NCBI RefSeq assembly: GCF_004340685.1
Contig: NZ_SLUN01000004.1
Location: 153,780 to 217,779 of the forward strand
Origin: Hydrogenispora ethanolica
Lineage (GTDB): Bacteria; Bacillota; UBA4882; UBA8346
Direction: 5' to 3'
DNA: 64,000 nt
In this document: in pieces, positions 39,215-48,267 of the stretch
Layout of the letters: the number at the start of each line of letters is the position of its first letter
How positions within the stretch are numbered: the first letter of the stretch is position 1
Notes under the pieces: model-generated
What the model saw: only the letters and a program-made list of their open reading frames with translations
What the model was told of the DNA's origin: nothing
Database searches by the model: none
Program-made: the position numbers and the translations under genes

Positions 39215-39417
39215 TTACACTCATGGAAAAGCCCGGATGAACCGATTGATAGATTAGAGAGCAAGTTAACAATAAAGAGAAGCCAAGTTAAAGAGGAAAT
39301 ATGCATAAGCGTTACGATCGCGGATATGAGCCATCCCATCGAGCGGAACCGATAACGGACCCAAGCCAAAAAATTCGATTGGAGAGGAATGCGCGGTATG
39401 AAAAAACCCTCCGGTTA
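39215..39417 (+). pseudogene. Remnants of a MuF-toxin and alarmone-hydrolase locus
   Basis: Bases 39215-39300 resemble 3977-4066, the MuF-toxin linker (CACTCATGGAAAAGYCC, then AACAATAAAGAGAA). Bases 39308-39417 resemble 5186-5298, the 3' end of the hydrolase gene (ACCCAAGCCAAAA, ATGAAAAAACCCTCCGGTT). Most of both genes is deleted and frames are broken. These lie outside the prophage, pointing to an earlier related element. Confidence 0.8.
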
Positions 39418-39742
39418 CTCTCGGCATTTGAAATTAATCAAGAATGAAACCCCGGCAGGGGAATCGCCATTGTCTGATGAAGAGCGAAGACAGCTTCTCG
39501 AACTTAGCGAGAAACTAAGGAATGCCGCCGTTGCTCTAAGTCAAGCAATGAACCCCTTGGTCGAACAGTTAACGCAATCCTGTCAAACGCTTTATGCCCA
39601 GTTTGAGGAGGTCTATCAAAAAGCGGGGATGCCTTACGGGGACTCCAAAGAGGGAATGATGAAGTGGATGAAAGAGCAGAAAGAGACATGCCGTCAAGCG
39701 GGCGAGCATCAACCGAAAAGACATTTGCATATCGTGAAATAA
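39398..39742 (+). CDS. Phage-type small helical protein arising next to the scar
   Basis: The 114-residue charged helical protein has ATG 39398, 10 bases after GGAGAGG; an in-frame ATG at 39389 is too close. Its first residues (MKKPSGYSRHL) are encoded by the hydrolase remnant read in a different frame, so the start was recruited from decayed sequence. The rest (LSDEERRQLLELSEKLRNAA, then EEVYQKAGMPYGDSKE) has no family that I recognise. A terminator follows. Confidence 0.6.
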   Translation: MKKPSGYSRHLKLIKNETPAGESPLSDEERRQLLELSEKLRNAAVALSQAMNPLVEQLTQSCQTLYAQFEEVYQKAGMPYGDSKEGMMKWMKEQKETCRQAGEHQPKRHLHIVK

Positions 39743-39768
39743 CCGCCCGGTGAGGCGGTTATATAACT
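39741..39768 (+). terminator. Terminator after the 39398 gene
   Basis: AACCGCC-CGGTGA-GGCGGTT is followed by ATATAACTT, a weak tail. Confidence 0.6.
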
Positions 39769-39812
39769 TCATGAGACCATCATATACGGCGGTGTCATGA
39801 TATCGTTATGAT

Positions 39813-39853
39813 AAAACCCGGCGCTGGTGGAGATACCAGTCGCCGGGTCTTTT
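39813..39853. terminator. Bidirectional terminator
   Basis: ACCCGGCG-CTGGT and ACCAG-T-CGCCGGGT form a long stem with A/T runs on both sides. It serves the minus-strand ABC transporter gene and possibly genes from the left. Confidence 0.8.
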
Positions 39854-39865
39854 ACGGTTAAGACT

Positions 39866-41635
39866 TCAAGAAGCAGTTGACCGGCGGGAATACCGGGGGA
39901 TTTCACCGCTCTGCCGGGCATCCGAGAAATGGAGCGGGCTTCGTTTGTCAATATGCAGCCGCAGCTGATGCAATGCCAACAGCGTTTGGCGATGCCCGAT
40001 ACTGACGATGGTCAGATCCTTCAATTTGGTTTGCAGAAGGCCATACATCGTCCGTTCCAGCGGTTCGTCCAGGGCCGATGTTGCTTCATCCAGGAATAAC
40101 CATTGGGGCTGATGCAATAAAGCGCGGCCGAACGCGATTCGTTGCTGCTCTCCCAGGGAAAGAAGCTGGCTCCAGTTTTCGACGGTATCCAGGTATGGGA
40201 TAAGTTCTTCCAATTGGCACTGGCTCAAGATCTCCTTGAGTCTATCGTCAGCCGCCGTCCCGGTTCCATACGGGTATAGCAACACTTCCCGGAGCGTGCC
40301 GAGGGGAAGATAGGGTTTCTGCGGCAGAAACAATATCTTTTCTCCCCGGGGGATACTGACCTTGCCTTCAGAAAAAGGCCAGATACCCGCGAAGGTTCGC
40401 ATCAGGGTACTTTTCCCCGATCCCGAAGGACCGGTGATCAACAATGAGTCGCCTTTGCGAAGTTTCAATTCAAAATTGTCGAATAAGATCGCGCCATTGG
40501 GGAGACCCACCTTCAGCCCGGATACGGTGAACTGTGGTTCATTGCCGGCAATGAATTGAAACGCCGTCTGTTCCCGGCTGCTCTCGATGGAGTCGATCTG
40601 TTGATTGAAGCCGACCAGACGATTGAGAACGGCCTTCCACTCAGCCAGGGACGCGTAACTGCTGACAAAGAAAGAGAGGGAGTCCTGCACCTTGCCGAAG
40701 GCGGAAGCTGTCTGCACCAAACCGCCCAGCTGGATCTGACGGCTGAAAAAACGGGGGGCCGCCACCAGGAACGGAAAGATGATCGCAATCTGGCCGTAAC
40801 AAGAGGTAAACCAGGTCAGCCTTTTTTGGCGCTTCATTAATTTGTAAAAGTTTTCAAACGTTTTCTTGAAACGGCCGGTGAAATTGCTTTCTTCTTGGGA
40901 TTCTCCCTGATAAAAAGCAACGCTCTCACTATTTTCACGCAAGCGTACCAGGCTGAAACGAAAATCCGCTTCATAACGCTGTTGGTTAAAATTGAGTTTC
41001 ACCAGCGGACGGCCGATTTTGGCGGTTAACCAGGTTCCAAGGATGGCATATCCGGCCGCGGTCCAGACCATATAACCGGGAATCGCGACTTTGCCCTGGG
41101 CCAATGGAATGGTCAATACGCCGGAGAGATTCCACAAGATCGCGGTAAACGAAATCAACGTGACCACCGCTTTCAAAAGGCCCAGGGAGAGCGTTAAGGT
41201 TGAAGACACAAATAAACGGATGTCTTCGCTAATCCGTTGGTCCGGGTTGTCGGAGCCATTGTTCTGCAGCTGCATCCGGTAATAATGCTGTTTCCGCAGC
41301 CAGTTTTGGAGATAATGCTCCGTCATCCAGCGACGCCAGCGGATCTCCAGCATTTGCTGGAAGTATAGCTCGTAGACGGCAACCAGGATGTAAATTCCGG
41401 CGAGAATCGAAAACGTGCCCAGCGCGCCGAAAAAAGCCTTTTGGTCATAACGTTGCAAGGCATTGTAAAAGCCGTTATTCCATTCATTCAACCGCACCAG
41501 CAAATAGACGTCCCCTAAATTCAGCGCGACGATAGCCGCCAATAAACCACCGGCCAGCCATCTTTCGGTCGAGCGCCAGTATTCACGGGTTAGCCCCCAT
41601 CCCGCTTTGATAAACGAAATATCAAACTTCCGCAT
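39866..41635 (-). CDS. ABC transporter, SbmA/YddA-like permease-ATPase
   Basis: The 589-residue half-transporter has an N-terminal membrane domain of the ABC_membrane_2 type (about 1-330) and a C-terminal ATPase with Walker A GPSGSGKST (about 402), signature LSLGEQQR (about 491) and Walker B WLFLDEATSALD (about 512). YddA-type proteins are thought to move peptides or fatty-acid-like compounds. ATG 41635 is preferred, 9 bases after GGAAGGA; the open frame to 41710 runs back through a terminator and is probably not translated. Confidence 0.88.
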   Translation of the reverse strand: MRKFDISFIKAGWGLTREYWRSTERWLAGGLLAAIVALNLGDVYLLVRLNEWNNGFYNALQRYDQKAFFGALGTFSILAGIYILVAVYELYFQQMLEIRWRRWMTEHYLQNWLRKQHYYRMQLQNNGSDNPDQRISEDIRLFVSSTLTLSLGLLKAVVTLISFTAILWNLSGVLTIPLAQGKVAIPGYMVWTAAGYAILGTWLTAKIGRPLVKLNFNQQRYEADFRFSLVRLRENSESVAFYQGESQEESNFTGRFKKTFENFYKLMKRQKRLTWFTSCYGQIAIIFPFLVAAPRFFSRQIQLGGLVQTASAFGKVQDSLSFFVSSYASLAEWKAVLNRLVGFNQQIDSIESSREQTAFQFIAGNEPQFTVSGLKVGLPNGAILFDNFELKLRKGDSLLITGPSGSGKSTLMRTFAGIWPFSEGKVSIPRGEKILFLPQKPYLPLGTLREVLLYPYGTGTAADDRLKEILSQCQLEELIPYLDTVENWSQLLSLGEQQRIAFGRALLHQPQWLFLDEATSALDEPLERTMYGLLQTKLKDLTIVSIGHRQTLLALHQLRLHIDKRSPLHFSDARQSGEIPRYSRRSTAS

Positions 41636-41687
41636 GTACGCATTCCTTCCGTGAGAATTGGTGATTTCCCGGCGGGTTATCAACCCA

Positions 41688-41720
41688 TAAAAAAAACCGT
41701 TATTTTTCATAACGGGCCTT
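41688..41720 (-). terminator. Terminator in the leader of the ABC transporter gene
   Basis: On the minus strand CCCGTTATGAAAAATAACGG is followed by eight T residues. A GGGTT-GATA-ACCC hairpin follows before the ribosome site, suggesting attenuation of the transporter gene. Confidence 0.6.
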
Positions 41721-41845
41721 TTATCCGGGGAGTTGCAGGTTGATTATGCCATTTTTATCGAAACAGTGGGGTTTTTGAACGGCAAGTAAGTTGGAAAGTT
41801 TGGCGAGTTTATCGGACCGTCCGCCTCATCATCGGAGGCAAGAAA

Positions 41846-41866
41846 AAAGACTGATTGCTCAGTCCG
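41846..41866 (-). terminator. Terminator of the hemerythrin-cheX operon
   Basis: On the minus strand GACTGA-GCAA-TCAGTC is followed by TTTTTTC. The same 16-base palindrome is found at 38860-38875. Confidence 0.8.
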
Positions 41867-41920
41867 AGGTTGCGATAGATTGGAGGCACAGAATTTAACT
41901 TGAATCAAGGACGGTTCCGT

Positions 41921-42388
41921 TTATGCTTGTTTACGGTTGAGCCTTACATCCAAGTCAATTTCGCCGATGTCGGTACAGATCCGGGCGCTGGATGACGATG
42001 GGGCGGAATCCTCGCTCACCTGGCCGTCAATCACAATTTTCGGCGGCAGGATGTCGCAGGAGACCTTTTTTTCGGAGAGGGCCATCAGCGCTTTGCCGCT
42101 GATGATATTGGTGATCTCGCCGATTGCGGAGGTAACAAAATCATCGACTTCCGGAAAATCCATGCCGCTCATGATTTTTACCATTTCAAGCGAGGTCTCT
42201 TTGGGGAAGTGGTAAATAATTTCTCCTTGCAGATCGCCGACCACGCCGATGGAAATATTGATTTTCCCGCTGGAGCCGGTATCTTCCTTCTTGCCATCCA
42301 GGACCTCCGAAATATGATTCAGGTCGAGCATCAGGGAGAATACGTCTTGCGTGGCATGGAAGAAGAGACGGTAAAGTTCGTCAGCCAT
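41921..42388 (-). CDS. cheX: CheX-type chemotaxis phosphatase
   Basis: The 155-residue protein has the CheX/CheC fold signature E-x-x-N near the middle (AIGEITNIISGKALMAL), the phosphatase site that dephosphorylates CheY. ATG 42388 overlaps the hemerythrin gene by 8 bases, so the two form one operon. The pairing suggests oxygen or redox-linked motility control. Confidence 0.85.
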   Translation of the reverse strand: MADELYRLFFHATQDVFSLMLDLNHISEVLDGKKEDTGSSGKINISIGVVGDLQGEIIYHFPKETSLEMVKIMSGMDFPEVDDFVTSAIGEITNIISGKALMALSEKKVSCDILPPKIVIDGQVSEDSAPSSSSARICTDIGEIDLDVRLNRKQA

Positions 42389-42806
42389 TGCATTCCACCC
42401 CCTTCGCCTTGGCAAACGAGGCAATCTTTTGGTCTTCCGCCGCGACATGGTTGATGAGCCAGGCCAAAAGCTTGCCGGCAAATTGTTGCATCAGTTGCTC
42501 CTGATAACCCTCTTTTTCATATTGCTTGGCAATATTCACGACATACTCGACCATGTCGTTATGGATTTTCCGGTGCGCCTCGAATTCCAGATATCCGATT
42601 TTGCGCTGGTAAGCCTCTTCATCATGAAAGTGGGTTACCACGTAGTCTTTCATGAAATTCAGCGTTTGATTGACATTGTCCACTTTTTCTTCCCAGCGGA
42701 CCGGTTTGCGTAAGGTTTCCACAAAATCGGTGACCCGGCTGAAAAGTTCCCGGTGCTGCGCATCGATCAGGGGAACCCCCAAATTATATTTTTCTTTCCA
42801 AATCAT
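42381..42806 (-). CDS. Bacteriohemerythrin
   Basis: The 141-residue protein has the hemerythrin di-iron ligand pattern: H18 in D-A-Q-H-R-E, the THFHDEE segment, H-R-K-I-H and L-I-N-H-V-A-A-E-D. It binds oxygen or senses it. Ahead of ATG 42806 is GGAAAGGAAG. It is cotranscribed with cheX. Confidence 0.93.
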   Translation of the reverse strand: MIWKEKYNLGVPLIDAQHRELFSRVTDFVETLRKPVRWEEKVDNVNQTLNFMKDYVVTHFHDEEAYQRKIGYLEFEAHRKIHNDMVEYVVNIAKQYEKEGYQEQLMQQFAGKLLAWLINHVAAEDQKIASFAKAKGVECNG

Positions 42807-43004
42807 GGTTTCTTCCTTTCCAGCGGAGATTTTTTAAATCTTCGCTTTTGAAAGTAAAATTATAATTTTAATATATCAGGAAACATCGTAATTTTATATT
42901 GCTATCCGTTATTTTTTCAAAAATGTTAGAATAGACAGACGTTGACGGAGAAAATTGGAGCATCAATCTTTGCCCTCTGAAAAGCGCCCGGACTGGTTAA
43001 GTTT

Positions 43005-43469
43005 TTACCTTCGGATCCGAATAATGGTTGCGTTGTTTGACCGGATCAGTTCCCGGCTGGCGATCCGCACCAGGGAACATGGCGAACCCCCGCCGGTATA
43101 AACGATCTCCTTTTCCAGCACTTTCGGATCGACGAGAAACGTGGCGCAATAGCCGAAAGAGGGAACGCCGCCGCAAGGGAATCCCGTTTTTTCGAGAATT
43201 TCGTCCGCGGTGGCGGTTCGGGGCGGGTCCTCGCGCAAGGCTTTTCCGACCCGGGAGCGGCTGGCGCTATCCTCGCCCTTAACGATGGCCACAATGAGAT
43301 TGCCTTCCCCGCTCACCAGGCAAATGTTTTTCACAAAATCTTCCGGAGAAGCGCCGGCGGCGCTCGCCGCTTCCTGGACCGAGTGGCAGGATTGGGTGAA
43401 TATCAATTGTTCGGCTCGGATATGACGGGCCGTCATAAAGTCCTTGAGTTTCGCTTCGTAGCGATTCAT
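43005..43469 (-). CDS. YbaK/ProX-type aminoacyl-tRNA deacylase
   Basis: The 154-residue protein has the editing-domain pattern of YbaK: KNICLVSGEGNLIVAIVKGE, R-S-R-V-G-K-A-L and the G-G-V-P-S-F-G loop. Such free-standing domains hydrolyse mischarged Cys- or Ala-tRNA. It starts at ATG 43469 with GGAGG upstream. Confidence 0.88.
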   Translation of the reverse strand: MNRYEAKLKDFMTARHIRAEQLIFTQSCHSVQEAASAAGASPEDFVKNICLVSGEGNLIVAIVKGEDSASRSRVGKALREDPPRTATADEILEKTGFPCGGVPSFGYCATFLVDPKVLEKEIVYTGGGSPCSLVRIASRELIRSNNATIIRIRR

Positions 43470-43944
43470 CGATTTCCTCCGTTAAAATCCGGCATCTCAG
43501 CCAAAAGATCAGTCTACCCGTTAATTTCTATCCATTTGACCGGGTTCCTCCTCGAAGTTAGCAGCGGAAACAGAAAGTGGATGAAGCGGACATAGGGGGC
43601 GCCTTTGCGGCATATTCCGGGCTTCTCCACGATCGGGGTTTCGTTCGGATGGCTGGCAACTCATATTTTGTCGCTTGAAAATGAGGTATTGTCGCTATTC
43701 ATGATTGCGGATCTCCTTTACAATAAGAAAAGTAAGGCGGTTGGGGGCAAAAGAAACGATAGAACGGCATCCTTTCGTTATGACAATCATCAAATTACTC
43801 CTTTTCGTTGTCTCATTCGTTACAGAATGAGTCTTTTTTTTATTTCCATTCGGCCACTCGCTTTGCGGCTCGTCGGCTGAAGCCGTAATGCCGAGGCGAA
43901 GCCCGATCCTATAGTGCCTCCAGGCATTTGTTTCACACGGTCTG
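43470..43944. other. Long intergenic region with one terminator-like hairpin
   Basis: No ORF here has both a ribosome site and coding character. A CTCATTC-GTTACA-GAATGAG hairpin followed by a T run at about 43811-43838 is the only structure I see. Confidence 0.6.
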
Positions 43945-44077
43945 GAAGCCATGTGATAAAGTCCTCAAATTCGGAATCACTCTTTCAAAGGATAAAAAAT
44001 CGACTTTATCACTTGCTTCTCTGAGCTTTTGTGTTCACCCTGGCCTTCGGACAGGGTTTATCACAACGCTTCTAGGA
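43945..44077 (+). repeat. Dispersed hairpin repeat, copy A
   Basis: It begins GAAGCCATGTGATAAAGTC, has GACTTTATCACTTGCTT about 45 bases later, a CACCCTG-CCTTCGG-ACAGGG hairpin, and ends TTTATCACAACGCTT. The GTGATAAAGTC/GACTTTATCAC arms are perfect. It ends just before the promoter of the ZTP riboswitch. Confidence 0.85.
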
Positions 44078-44085
44078 AGGATCCC

Positions 44086-44114
44086 TTGACTTCCCCCCGG
44101 AAATTGGGTACAAT
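44086..44114 (+). promoter_or_regulatory. Promoter of the formate acetyltransferase gene
   Basis: TTGACT (44086-44091) and TACAAT (44109-44114) are 17 bases apart, 17 bases before the riboswitch. Confidence 0.85.
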
Positions 44115-44130
44115 TAAATCATCCATTCAA

Positions 44131-44226
44131 CCCGTATGACTGGCGGAAACAGTGGGTCACCACGAGGGAATACGGGAATCGTTTTTAGCCGGCCGCCTGG
44201 GCACAATATGCCTGGGCGGCTTTTTT
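44131..44226 (+). ncRNA. ZTP (pfl motif) riboswitch with terminator
   Basis: P1 CCCGTAT/ATACGGG encloses the conserved GACTGGCG...ACAGTGGG-TCACCAC-GAGGG core, and the conserved CCGCCTGGGC follows (44193-44202). That motif is the 5' arm of a terminator, GCCGCCTGGGC/GCCTGGGCGGC plus six T. Binding of ZTP/ZMP, signals of low 10-formyl-THF, should stabilise the aptamer and allow read-through into the formate-producing enzyme below. Confidence 0.93.
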
Positions 44227-44253
44227 ATTGGGCTGTCCATAAAGGAGGAAGAG

Positions 44254-46476
44254 ATGATGGAGCCATGGCGGGATTTTAACGGTCAGGTTTGGCGCGATCG
44301 AATCGATGTGGCGGAGTTTGTACGGGATAACTATCAACCTTATTATGGCACGGCGGATTTTTTAACCGGCGCTTCGGAGAAGACCGGCCGGCTCTGGCGG
44401 CGTTGCCTGGAGCTGATGGAGGAGGAACGGGCCGCCGGCGGAGTGCTGGCCATCGATACCCGCCGGGTGGCCGGGATCACGGCCTGGCCTCCCGGGTACA
44501 TTCAACGGGAAGACGAGGTTATTGTGGGACTCCAGACCGATCAACCCTTGAAACGGATGGTCAATCCCTGGGGCGGCTGGCGGATGGTCGAAGCGTCCTG
44601 CGCGGCGCGAAATATCAAGCCGGACCCGACGATGGCCAAGATCTTCACCCGCTACCGGCGGACCCAGAATGAAGCCATCTTCCGGATTTACACCCCGGCG
44701 ATGCGGCAAGCCCGAAAACTCGGGATCATCACCGGCCTGCCCGACGCTTACGGCCGGGGCAGGCTGATCGGAGATTACCGCCGGCTGGCGCTTTACGGGG
44801 CCGAGCGGTTGATGGAGGAGAAGCGGAAGGACCTTTACGCTTTGGACAATGTCGATGATACCGCCATTCATCTGCGGGAGGACATTGCCGATCAGGTACG
44901 GGCGCTGGAGCGGATGATCGAACTCGGCCAGGCTTATGGCTTCGATATCTCCCGTCCGGCCGCCAATGCCCGGGAAGCGGTGCAGTGGTTGTACATGGCC
45001 TTCCTATGCGCGGTCAAGGAGCAGAACGGGGCGGCGATGTCCTTCGGCCATACCAGCCCGTTTTTGGATATTTTCATCGAGCGTGATCTGCGGGAAGGGT
45101 TGATCGACGAGGCTCAGGCTCAGGAACTCATTGATCAGCTGGTTATCAAATTGCGGCTGGTGCGGCATTTGCGAACCCCGGAGTACGATCAACTGTTCGC
45201 CGGCGATCCGACCTGGATCACCGAATCATTGGGCGGGATGGGCGAGGATGGCCGGCCGTTGGTGACCAAGACGGACTTTCGCTGGCTGCAGACCTTAAAA
45301 AATCTCGGGCCGGCGCCCGAACCCAACCTGACGGTGCTCTCCAGCCCCCGCCTGCCCCAGAATTTCCGGGAATTCTGCGCCGGGCTGGCCATCGAAACCT
45401 CGGCGCTCCAATTTGAGAACGATGAATTGATGCGGCCGGTCTTTGGGGATGACTACGCCATCTCCTGCTGCGTCTCCGCGACCCGGTTGGGGAAGGATAT
45501 GCAGTTTTTCGGCGCCCGGGCCAATCTGGCCAAAGCATTGCTGCTGGCACTGAATGGCGGCAGGGATGAAGCCACTGGCGAACCAGTCCTGGAAGTGCCG
45601 GAATTGAGCGGCGACTATCTGGACTGGGACCAGGTTTGGAGCAATTACGAACGCGTCTTGACCTGGCTGTCGGTTCTCTATAGCCGCACGATGAACTGCA
45701 TCCACTATATGCACGATAAATATAATTATGAACGGGTTCAGATGGCTCTGCTGGATTCGCAACCCCACCGTCATATGGCCTTCGGAATGGCCGGCCTGTC
45801 GGTGGTAGCGGACTCGCTGAGCGCGATCCGTTACGGCAAGGTCAAGGTGGTCCGCGATGAACGGGGCATCGCCCAGGAGTTCGTGGCCACCGGCGACTTC
45901 CCATGCTACGGCAATGACGACGACCGGGTCGACGGCCTGGCGGTCCGGGTGATCCGTTACTTCTACAATTCGCTGGCCGCCCAACCGATCTACCGGGATG
46001 CCTTGCCGACCCTTTCCATTTTGACCATTACTTCCAATGTAGTGTACGGCAAGAAGACCGGCCCCACGCCGGACGGCCGGCCGGCCGGGAAACCCTTCGC
46101 CCCGGGCGCCAATCCGATGCACGGCCGCGAAAAGGCCGGAGTGGTTGCGGCGATGCGTTCGGTCGCCAAATTGCCCTATGACATCTGCCGCGACGGGATC
46201 TCGTATACTTTTTCGATTACCCCGCGGGCGTTGGGCGACCGGCCCGAGGAGCGGGTCCTGAATCTGCTGGCCCTGATCGACGGCTATTTCGGAGCTTTGG
46301 GGCACCATATCAATGTCAATGTCTACAGCCGCGAGACCTTGATCGAGGCGATGGATCATCCGGAACTCTACCCCAATCTGACGATCCGCGTCTCCGGCTA
46401 TGCGGTGCACTTCATCAAACTCAGCCGGGAACAACAGCTGGAAGTGATTGAACGGACCATCTATGAGCGGATGTAG
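44254..46476 (+). CDS. pflB: Formate acetyltransferase (pyruvate formate-lyase)
   Basis: The 740-residue glycyl radical enzyme converts pyruvate and CoA to acetyl-CoA and formate in anaerobic cells. The active-site pair Cys405-Cys406 (AISCCVSAT) and the glycyl radical site Gly715 in R-V-S-G-Y-A-V are present. ATG 44254 (or 44257) follows AAAGGAGG. The ZTP riboswitch upstream couples it to one-carbon demand. The activase gene is at 48268, separated by two other genes. Confidence 0.95.
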   Translation: MMEPWRDFNGQVWRDRIDVAEFVRDNYQPYYGTADFLTGASEKTGRLWRRCLELMEEERAAGGVLAIDTRRVAGITAWPPGYIQREDEVIVGLQTDQPLKRMVNPWGGWRMVEASCAARNIKPDPTMAKIFTRYRRTQNEAIFRIYTPAMRQARKLGIITGLPDAYGRGRLIGDYRRLALYGAERLMEEKRKDLYALDNVDDTAIHLREDIADQVRALERMIELGQAYGFDISRPAANAREAVQWLYMAFLCAVKEQNGAAMSFGHTSPFLDIFIERDLREGLIDEAQAQELIDQLVIKLRLVRHLRTPEYDQLFAGDPTWITESLGGMGEDGRPLVTKTDFRWLQTLKNLGPAPEPNLTVLSSPRLPQNFREFCAGLAIETSALQFENDELMRPVFGDDYAISCCVSATRLGKDMQFFGARANLAKALLLALNGGRDEATGEPVLEVPELSGDYLDWDQVWSNYERVLTWLSVLYSRTMNCIHYMHDKYNYERVQMALLDSQPHRHMAFGMAGLSVVADSLSAIRYGKVKVVRDERGIAQEFVATGDFPCYGNDDDRVDGLAVRVIRYFYNSLAAQPIYRDALPTLSILTITSNVVYGKKTGPTPDGRPAGKPFAPGANPMHGREKAGVVAAMRSVAKLPYDICRDGISYTFSITPRALGDRPEERVLNLLALIDGYFGALGHHINVNVYSRETLIEAMDHPELYPNLTIRVSGYAVHFIKLSREQQLEVIERTIYERM

Positions 46477-46494
46477 GGTAAAAAGTGCTTCATT

Positions 46495-47493
46495 TCAATA
46501 AATAAAAGCGGTCCCGCCGCAGCTGAAACCGGATGCGCCGACCACTGCGGCGACGCGATCGCCCCGTTTTAAACGGCCGTTCTCCTCCGCCAGCGCCATG
46601 CCCAGCGGAATGGAGGCGCTGCCGGTATTGCCCACTCGCGAAAAGGTGTTATAGGCCTTTTGAACCAGGTTTTCATCCAGATCGCCCCAGAACTTGCGCG
46701 GATCGCCGGTCACCTGATGAAAAAACCAAATGTCGATGTCCCCCAGTATGTTTCGGGCCTTTTCCAAAAAGGCCGGCACGAATTGGGGCAAGATCTCCAG
46801 GGCGGTCATGGCCAGCCGTTTGCTTTTGACCAGGATCTTCAGGTCGTCCCTTTCCTTGCCGATCTTTACCCGGCAGAGGTCGTTATACTGGCCGTAAGTC
46901 TCGAAATCAAATTCCGTGAACCCCCGATGCTCCGGGTCATCCCGCAGCAACATGGCGGCAGCGCCGTCGGAGATGGTCAATGCCGAGAAACCGGAGAGGT
47001 TCTCCCCGGAATCGAACAAATGCCACGGGATCCGCTCCGATCCGTCCTCGGCGGCGACGATTAGAGCATTCCGGTATTTGCCGCTTTTGATATAGAGGTC
47101 GGCGATCTCCATGCCGTTTAAAAAACTATTGCAGGCGTTGGACAGATCAAAGGCATGGGCGCGGTTTGCGCCCAGCCGGTCCTGCAGGATAATGGCCATG
47201 GCCGGCTCCACATAATCGCGCAGCATTCCGACGTAGAGAATGAAGTCCAGATCCCGGGGGTCAAAGTTCGTCTTGGCCAGGCAATTTTGGGCCGCTTGGG
47301 CCGCCATGTCGGCCCCGCTTTCCCCCGGAGCTTTGAAATGGCGCAGCTCCGCTTGGTTGAGCGTGAGCTTTTTCGCTAATTTTTCGATATCAACGTCCGG
47401 ACCGCCTCGGGTCCTGAGCATCTGAAGCAACTGGTCATTGGTAATTTGATGATCCGGCAAATAATATCCGATGCCGGCGATGGATAAGCCCAT
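46495..47493 (-). CDS. FabH-like beta-ketoacyl synthase III
   Basis: The 332-residue thiolase-fold protein has the KAS III triad: Cys121 (DLSNACNSF), His259 (WFFHQVTGD) and Asn289 (RVGNTGSAS). KAS III enzymes condense acyl-CoA with malonyl-ACP or act in secondary metabolism. ATG 47493 follows GGGAGG; the frame is open further upstream without a site. It lies on the opposite strand between pflB and pflA, so a link to Pfl is uncertain. Canonical FabH is slightly shorter. Confidence 0.82.
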   Translation of the reverse strand: MGLSIAGIGYYLPDHQITNDQLLQMLRTRGGPDVDIEKLAKKLTLNQAELRHFKAPGESGADMAAQAAQNCLAKTNFDPRDLDFILYVGMLRDYVEPAMAIILQDRLGANRAHAFDLSNACNSFLNGMEIADLYIKSGKYRNALIVAAEDGSERIPWHLFDSGENLSGFSALTISDGAAAMLLRDDPEHRGFTEFDFETYGQYNDLCRVKIGKERDDLKILVKSKRLAMTALEILPQFVPAFLEKARNILGDIDIWFFHQVTGDPRKFWGDLDENLVQKAYNTFSRVGNTGSASIPLGMALAEENGRLKRGDRVAAVVGASGFSCGGTAFIY

Positions 47494-47635
47494 AAGAAAA
47501 CCTCCCAAACGGTGATAAACCGCTATATAAATCCAGTATTGCCCGGAGACAGCGGGCGTATGTTGTATAGTTCTGTCAGCGGAGGGAATACTCATTTGAG
47601 CATGGGTTTCTTTATTCTACTCCAAAATTTTGATT

Positions 47636-47702
47636 GGATGTTCCGGCATGAGCTTGTGCCGGAAGTAGCGATTTCTCAATTCAGCTTTCAATGAGAAATC
47701 GT
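47636..47702. promoter_or_regulatory. Two strong hairpins in a divergent intergenic region
   Basis: TTCCGGCA/TGCCGGAA around TGAGCTTG (about 47641-47664) and CGATTTCTCA/TGAGAAATCG (about 47669-47701) follow one another without T runs. They lie upstream of the membrane-protein gene and may form a leader RNA. Confidence 0.5.
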
Positions 47703-47739
47703 CCGTAAATCGTCAAAAATCATTCAAAAGGTGCATACG

Positions 47740-48192
47740 ATGCGGGATACCATCACAATCGGAACGATTGCCGGATGCATTTCGTCGGCGGTTATGACGC
47801 TCGTTATCTTGATCGTCCGCTGGATGGGTTTTCAATTCATAACGACCTGGGAGACGGCGGCGGCCATTTTTCTCAATCCGGAACTGGTCCACACGCCGGT
47901 CGGGTATCTGATCGGCTTCATCGGCCAATTCATCCTAGGGGCCACCTTTGGGATCGCGGTAGCCTACACGCTGCGCTTTACCGGCAAGGATTACTATATC
48001 CTGAAAGGCATCGGTGTCGGGGCGATGTACTGGATGGGGACGGTGGGCTTCTTTATGCATTTGTTGCACATCGCTATCGAAGGAAGAGGCGATCCGCTCT
48101 CCAATATCATGGCGGTGATCGAATTTAATATTCTAGGGATCATCAATGCCGGCATCATTGCCAAGTATGCTGATTTTCGGAAAATCCGGTGA
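47740..48192 (+). CDS. Small integral membrane protein
   Basis: The 150-residue protein has about four hydrophobic helices (AGCISSAVMTLVILIVRWMG; PVGYLIGFIGQFILGATFGI; GVGAMYWMGTVGFFMHLLHI; FNILGIINAGIIAKYA). ATG 47740 follows AAAGGTG. I recall it as a hypothetical membrane family of Bacillota with no known role. It is 76 bases ahead of pflA. Confidence 0.65.
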   Translation: MRDTITIGTIAGCISSAVMTLVILIVRWMGFQFITTWETAAAIFLNPELVHTPVGYLIGFIGQFILGATFGIAVAYTLRFTGKDYYILKGIGVGAMYWMGTVGFFMHLLHIAIEGRGDPLSNIMAVIEFNILGIINAGIIAKYADFRKIR

Positions 48193-48267
48193 GACTCCAC
48201 GAGGGAGACTCATTCATGGAACGCAGCGCGGCGTTTGCCCCGCTACGCTTAGGGAGGAGCGTTCTCT

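Noticed and set aside
41636..41710. N-terminal extension of the ABC transporter
   Set aside because: The extra codons run through a terminator hairpin, and a proper ribosome site precedes ATG 41635.
45295..46434. 379-codon minus-strand ORF inside pflB
   Set aside because: It is antisense to a clearly recognised glycyl radical enzyme and has no family features.
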